Below, piece after piece: positions 18,478 to 19,968 of a DNA stretch of 19,968 nt. A program made the translations under genes and the position numbers. Source of the DNA: Monoraphidium neglectum. Its lineage: Eukaryota > Chlorophyta > Chlorophyceae > Sphaeropleales > Selenastraceae. Numbering within the stretch: the stretch's first letter is position 1; every line of letters starts with the position of its first letter. Below the pieces are notes generated by a model. That model saw nothing but the letters and a program-made list of their open reading frames with translations, did no database searches and was not told the DNA's origin. The DNA lies in assembly GCF_000611645.1 (NCBI RefSeq), contig NW_014013152.1, forward strand, positions 7,350 to 27,317, read 5' to 3'.

Positions 18478-19580
18478 ATGGGGATGTCTGTTGCAGCGGG
18501 CGCCCTGCATGCGCGCAGGCAGGTGCTCGACGATGTCGTGCAAAACACGTTCTTCTGCACACGCGCGCGCACACACACACACACACGCACGCACGCACAC
18601 ACGAACCAACATGTGTTTTCGTAGTCCGTGTTTGGCAAGGCGACCATGTTGATGCTCGCCACAGTGCCTATGCTGCTCGCCTCTGGGTGGTGAGTCCAAC
18701 CGGCCTCATCACAACCTTTTGAGTTATTCGCATCAACGTTGCACGCATGCAACTCGATTACACACTATTGCAAGCAGCGCCGCACGCACGCACACGTCCG
18801 CGTGGACAGTCCGTCCCGGGCCCCGGGTCCGCAAGCAGCAGCCGTGCCTTCCCTCACCCCGTCTGCTCGCCGCTGCTACCGGCAGCGCCCCCTGCCGCGG
18901 CGCCGCCACTGAACACCGGACGCCGCTCAGTTGCGCGCCGCCGTCCCCCCGCCCGCGCCCTCTGGGCGTCCCCTGCGCGCCCCATGCGCCGCCGCACCGC
19001 AGGCTGTACCGCCGCTCGTCCCCGGGCACGCCCTGGGTTGACGCGCTGCTCAAGGCCTTCTCGCTGCTCTTCAGGGTGCCCCTCGCTCCGGAGAAGAGGT
19101 GGGGGTCGCATTGGGCGGGGCGGCGGCGACAGCCAAGGCCCTTTTCTAGCGCGCGCTGGGGCGCTGTCCACAAGCCGGCGCTTTATAGCATGGGCGCACT
19201 CAGCCGGCCAGCCCAGCAGCCCACGAGGTTTGAATGCTTCCTGTCTGGGCGCACGCTGTCAAATGCTTTGACACAAACTCACACCCGATGTGCGCGCTGC
19301 TACTGCTTCTTCGCTGTCACTGATTTGTCTCTACTGTACGCCCACGGCGCCCCTCCCCGTCTGCCAGGCTGGCGTCCTATGCGGTGGTGAACGCCACCTT
19401 TCTGTGCGGGTTCTTCTCCTTTGCGCTGCTGCTGTCCATTGTCACGGAGGAGGTGCAGCGCAGGTGGGTCCCGCACGCCGATGTTGTGTTTTTGTGTGTA
19501 TGTGGATGTGAATGAGTGTGCGTGTGCGTGTGCATGTGCGTGTGTGTGTGTGCGTAAAGTGTGTGTGTGTGTTTGGTGTG

Positions 19581-19611
<31 letters not shown>

Positions 19612-19968
19612 TGTGTATCACATGAGAGGGAGAGTCGCTGTGTACGTGAGAGTGTTTGTGTGAGTGTAGGGGTGTATTGTTGTGTGTGCGCGCGCGCATG
19701 TGTGTTGATTGCCCACAGTCATCAGGGCAAGTGCAAATGCTGGGACACTGCCGCAGCCGTGATGGATAAACTCTGTTGCAAGGCCATGCCGATACTGCTC
19801 AGCGAGGCGTGCGTCGCCGGCCGTTTCCACGCTCGCCCCCCCTCGCCGCCCGCGCCCGAACATTGCCCCCGGCCCGCTCCTGTCCAGGCTGGATGTGGTG
19901 CGAAATGGGAAGCTGCCGGTCCGGGCGGAGGACCACTTGGTCATCCTCAATTGGTGAGAGGGTGGGGT
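18478..19968 (+). CDS. CASTOR/POLLUX-like ion channel, partial at the right edge
   Basis: Predicted cation channel related to plant CASTOR/POLLUX (DMI1). Clear exons are 18625-18689, 19003-19098, 19368-19463 and 19888-19953, all joined by phase-2 GT-AG introns. The last exon ends at a GTGAGAG donor near the window edge. Spliced, they read SVFGKATMLMLATVPMLLAS (a transmembrane helix), then LYRRSSPGTPWVDALLKAFS (pore-helix position), a VNATFLCGFFSFALLLSIVT helix, and EEVQRRLDVVRNGKLPVRAE followed by DHLVILNW. The last part matches the family's RxGxxxVxExxHxLILgW entry into the RCK-like regulatory domain. The plant filter ADAGNH is absent; RVPLAPEKR lies there. The 5' part is uncertain: an ATG at 18478 reads MGMSVAAGALHARRQVLDDV with phase-0 donors at 18523 and 18538, or the His-rich frame supplies the N-terminus. 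The 3' part lies beyond the window. Confidence 0.65.
18559..18602. repeat. CA/CG-rich simple repeat
   Basis: Alternating purine-pyrimidine tract (CACACGCGCGCACACAC..., then CGCACGCACGCACACACG), probably within the first intron of the channel gene. Such tracts can adopt Z-DNA. Confidence 0.85.
19530..19700. repeat. (GT)n-rich microsatellite tract in a channel intron
   Basis: About 170 bp dominated by GTGTGT and GTGCGT units, with a CGCGCGCG patch near 19688, inside the 424-bp intron between the third and fourth clear channel exons. It generates chance Val/Cys frames that are not coding. Confidence 0.9.

Noticed and set aside
1..19968. Prokaryotic systems: CRISPR arrays, operons, phage or insertion sequences
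   Set aside because: No spaced palindromic array, transposase or Shine-Dalgarno organised gene cluster is seen; spliced genes and microsatellites indicate nuclear eukaryotic DNA.

Overview
The window looks like nuclear DNA of a green alga. It is very GC-rich, its genes are interrupted by short GT-AG introns of roughly 80-420 bp, and it carries CA/GT and CTG microsatellites and many Ala/Gly/Ser homopolymers. The protein types (SUZ12/EMF2-like Polycomb factor, F-box plus 27-residue ankyrin-like repeats, CASTOR/POLLUX-like channel) fit a chlorophyte, perhaps a chlorophycean such as the Sphaeropleales. The lineage is inferred from style and gene content only. No rRNA, tRNA, CRISPR array or complete transposon was recognised.

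Layout. At the left edge, on the minus strand, lies a three-exon model of a Polycomb PRC2 subunit of the SUZ12/EMF2 family; the window edge cuts off its C-terminal VEFS box. A plus-strand two-exon F-box-like gene follows at about 3.6-4.7 kb. At 5.8-7.9 kb is a plus-strand six-exon gene for a secreted cysteine-rich protein made of three related Cys/Trp modules, some of them assembled across splice junctions.

The 9-16.6 kb segment is entirely minus strand and holds two paralogous pairs in the order S1 - A1 - A2 - S2. S1 and S2 are small secreted proteins sharing a C-terminal domain. A1 is an intact 496-residue F-box/ankyrin-like protein. A2 is a diverged direct duplicate broken by frameshifts. 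The A duplication is about 2.1 kb per unit and includes an upstream block containing a small reading frame, with in-frame indels between copies but an intact frame only beside A1.

At the right edge, plus strand, there is a histidine-rich, probably organelle-targeted reading frame. It is followed by the first exons of a CASTOR/POLLUX-type ion channel (last transmembrane helices and the entry to the regulatory domain) that runs off the window. The His-rich frame may be the N-terminus of this channel.

The genes do not form a pathway. The most interesting items are the birth-and-decay F-box/ankyrin pair with its conserved upstream block, the modular Cys-rich secreted protein, the undescribed-looking secreted S1/S2 family, and the channel with a non-canonical pore segment and possible His-rich N-terminal region.
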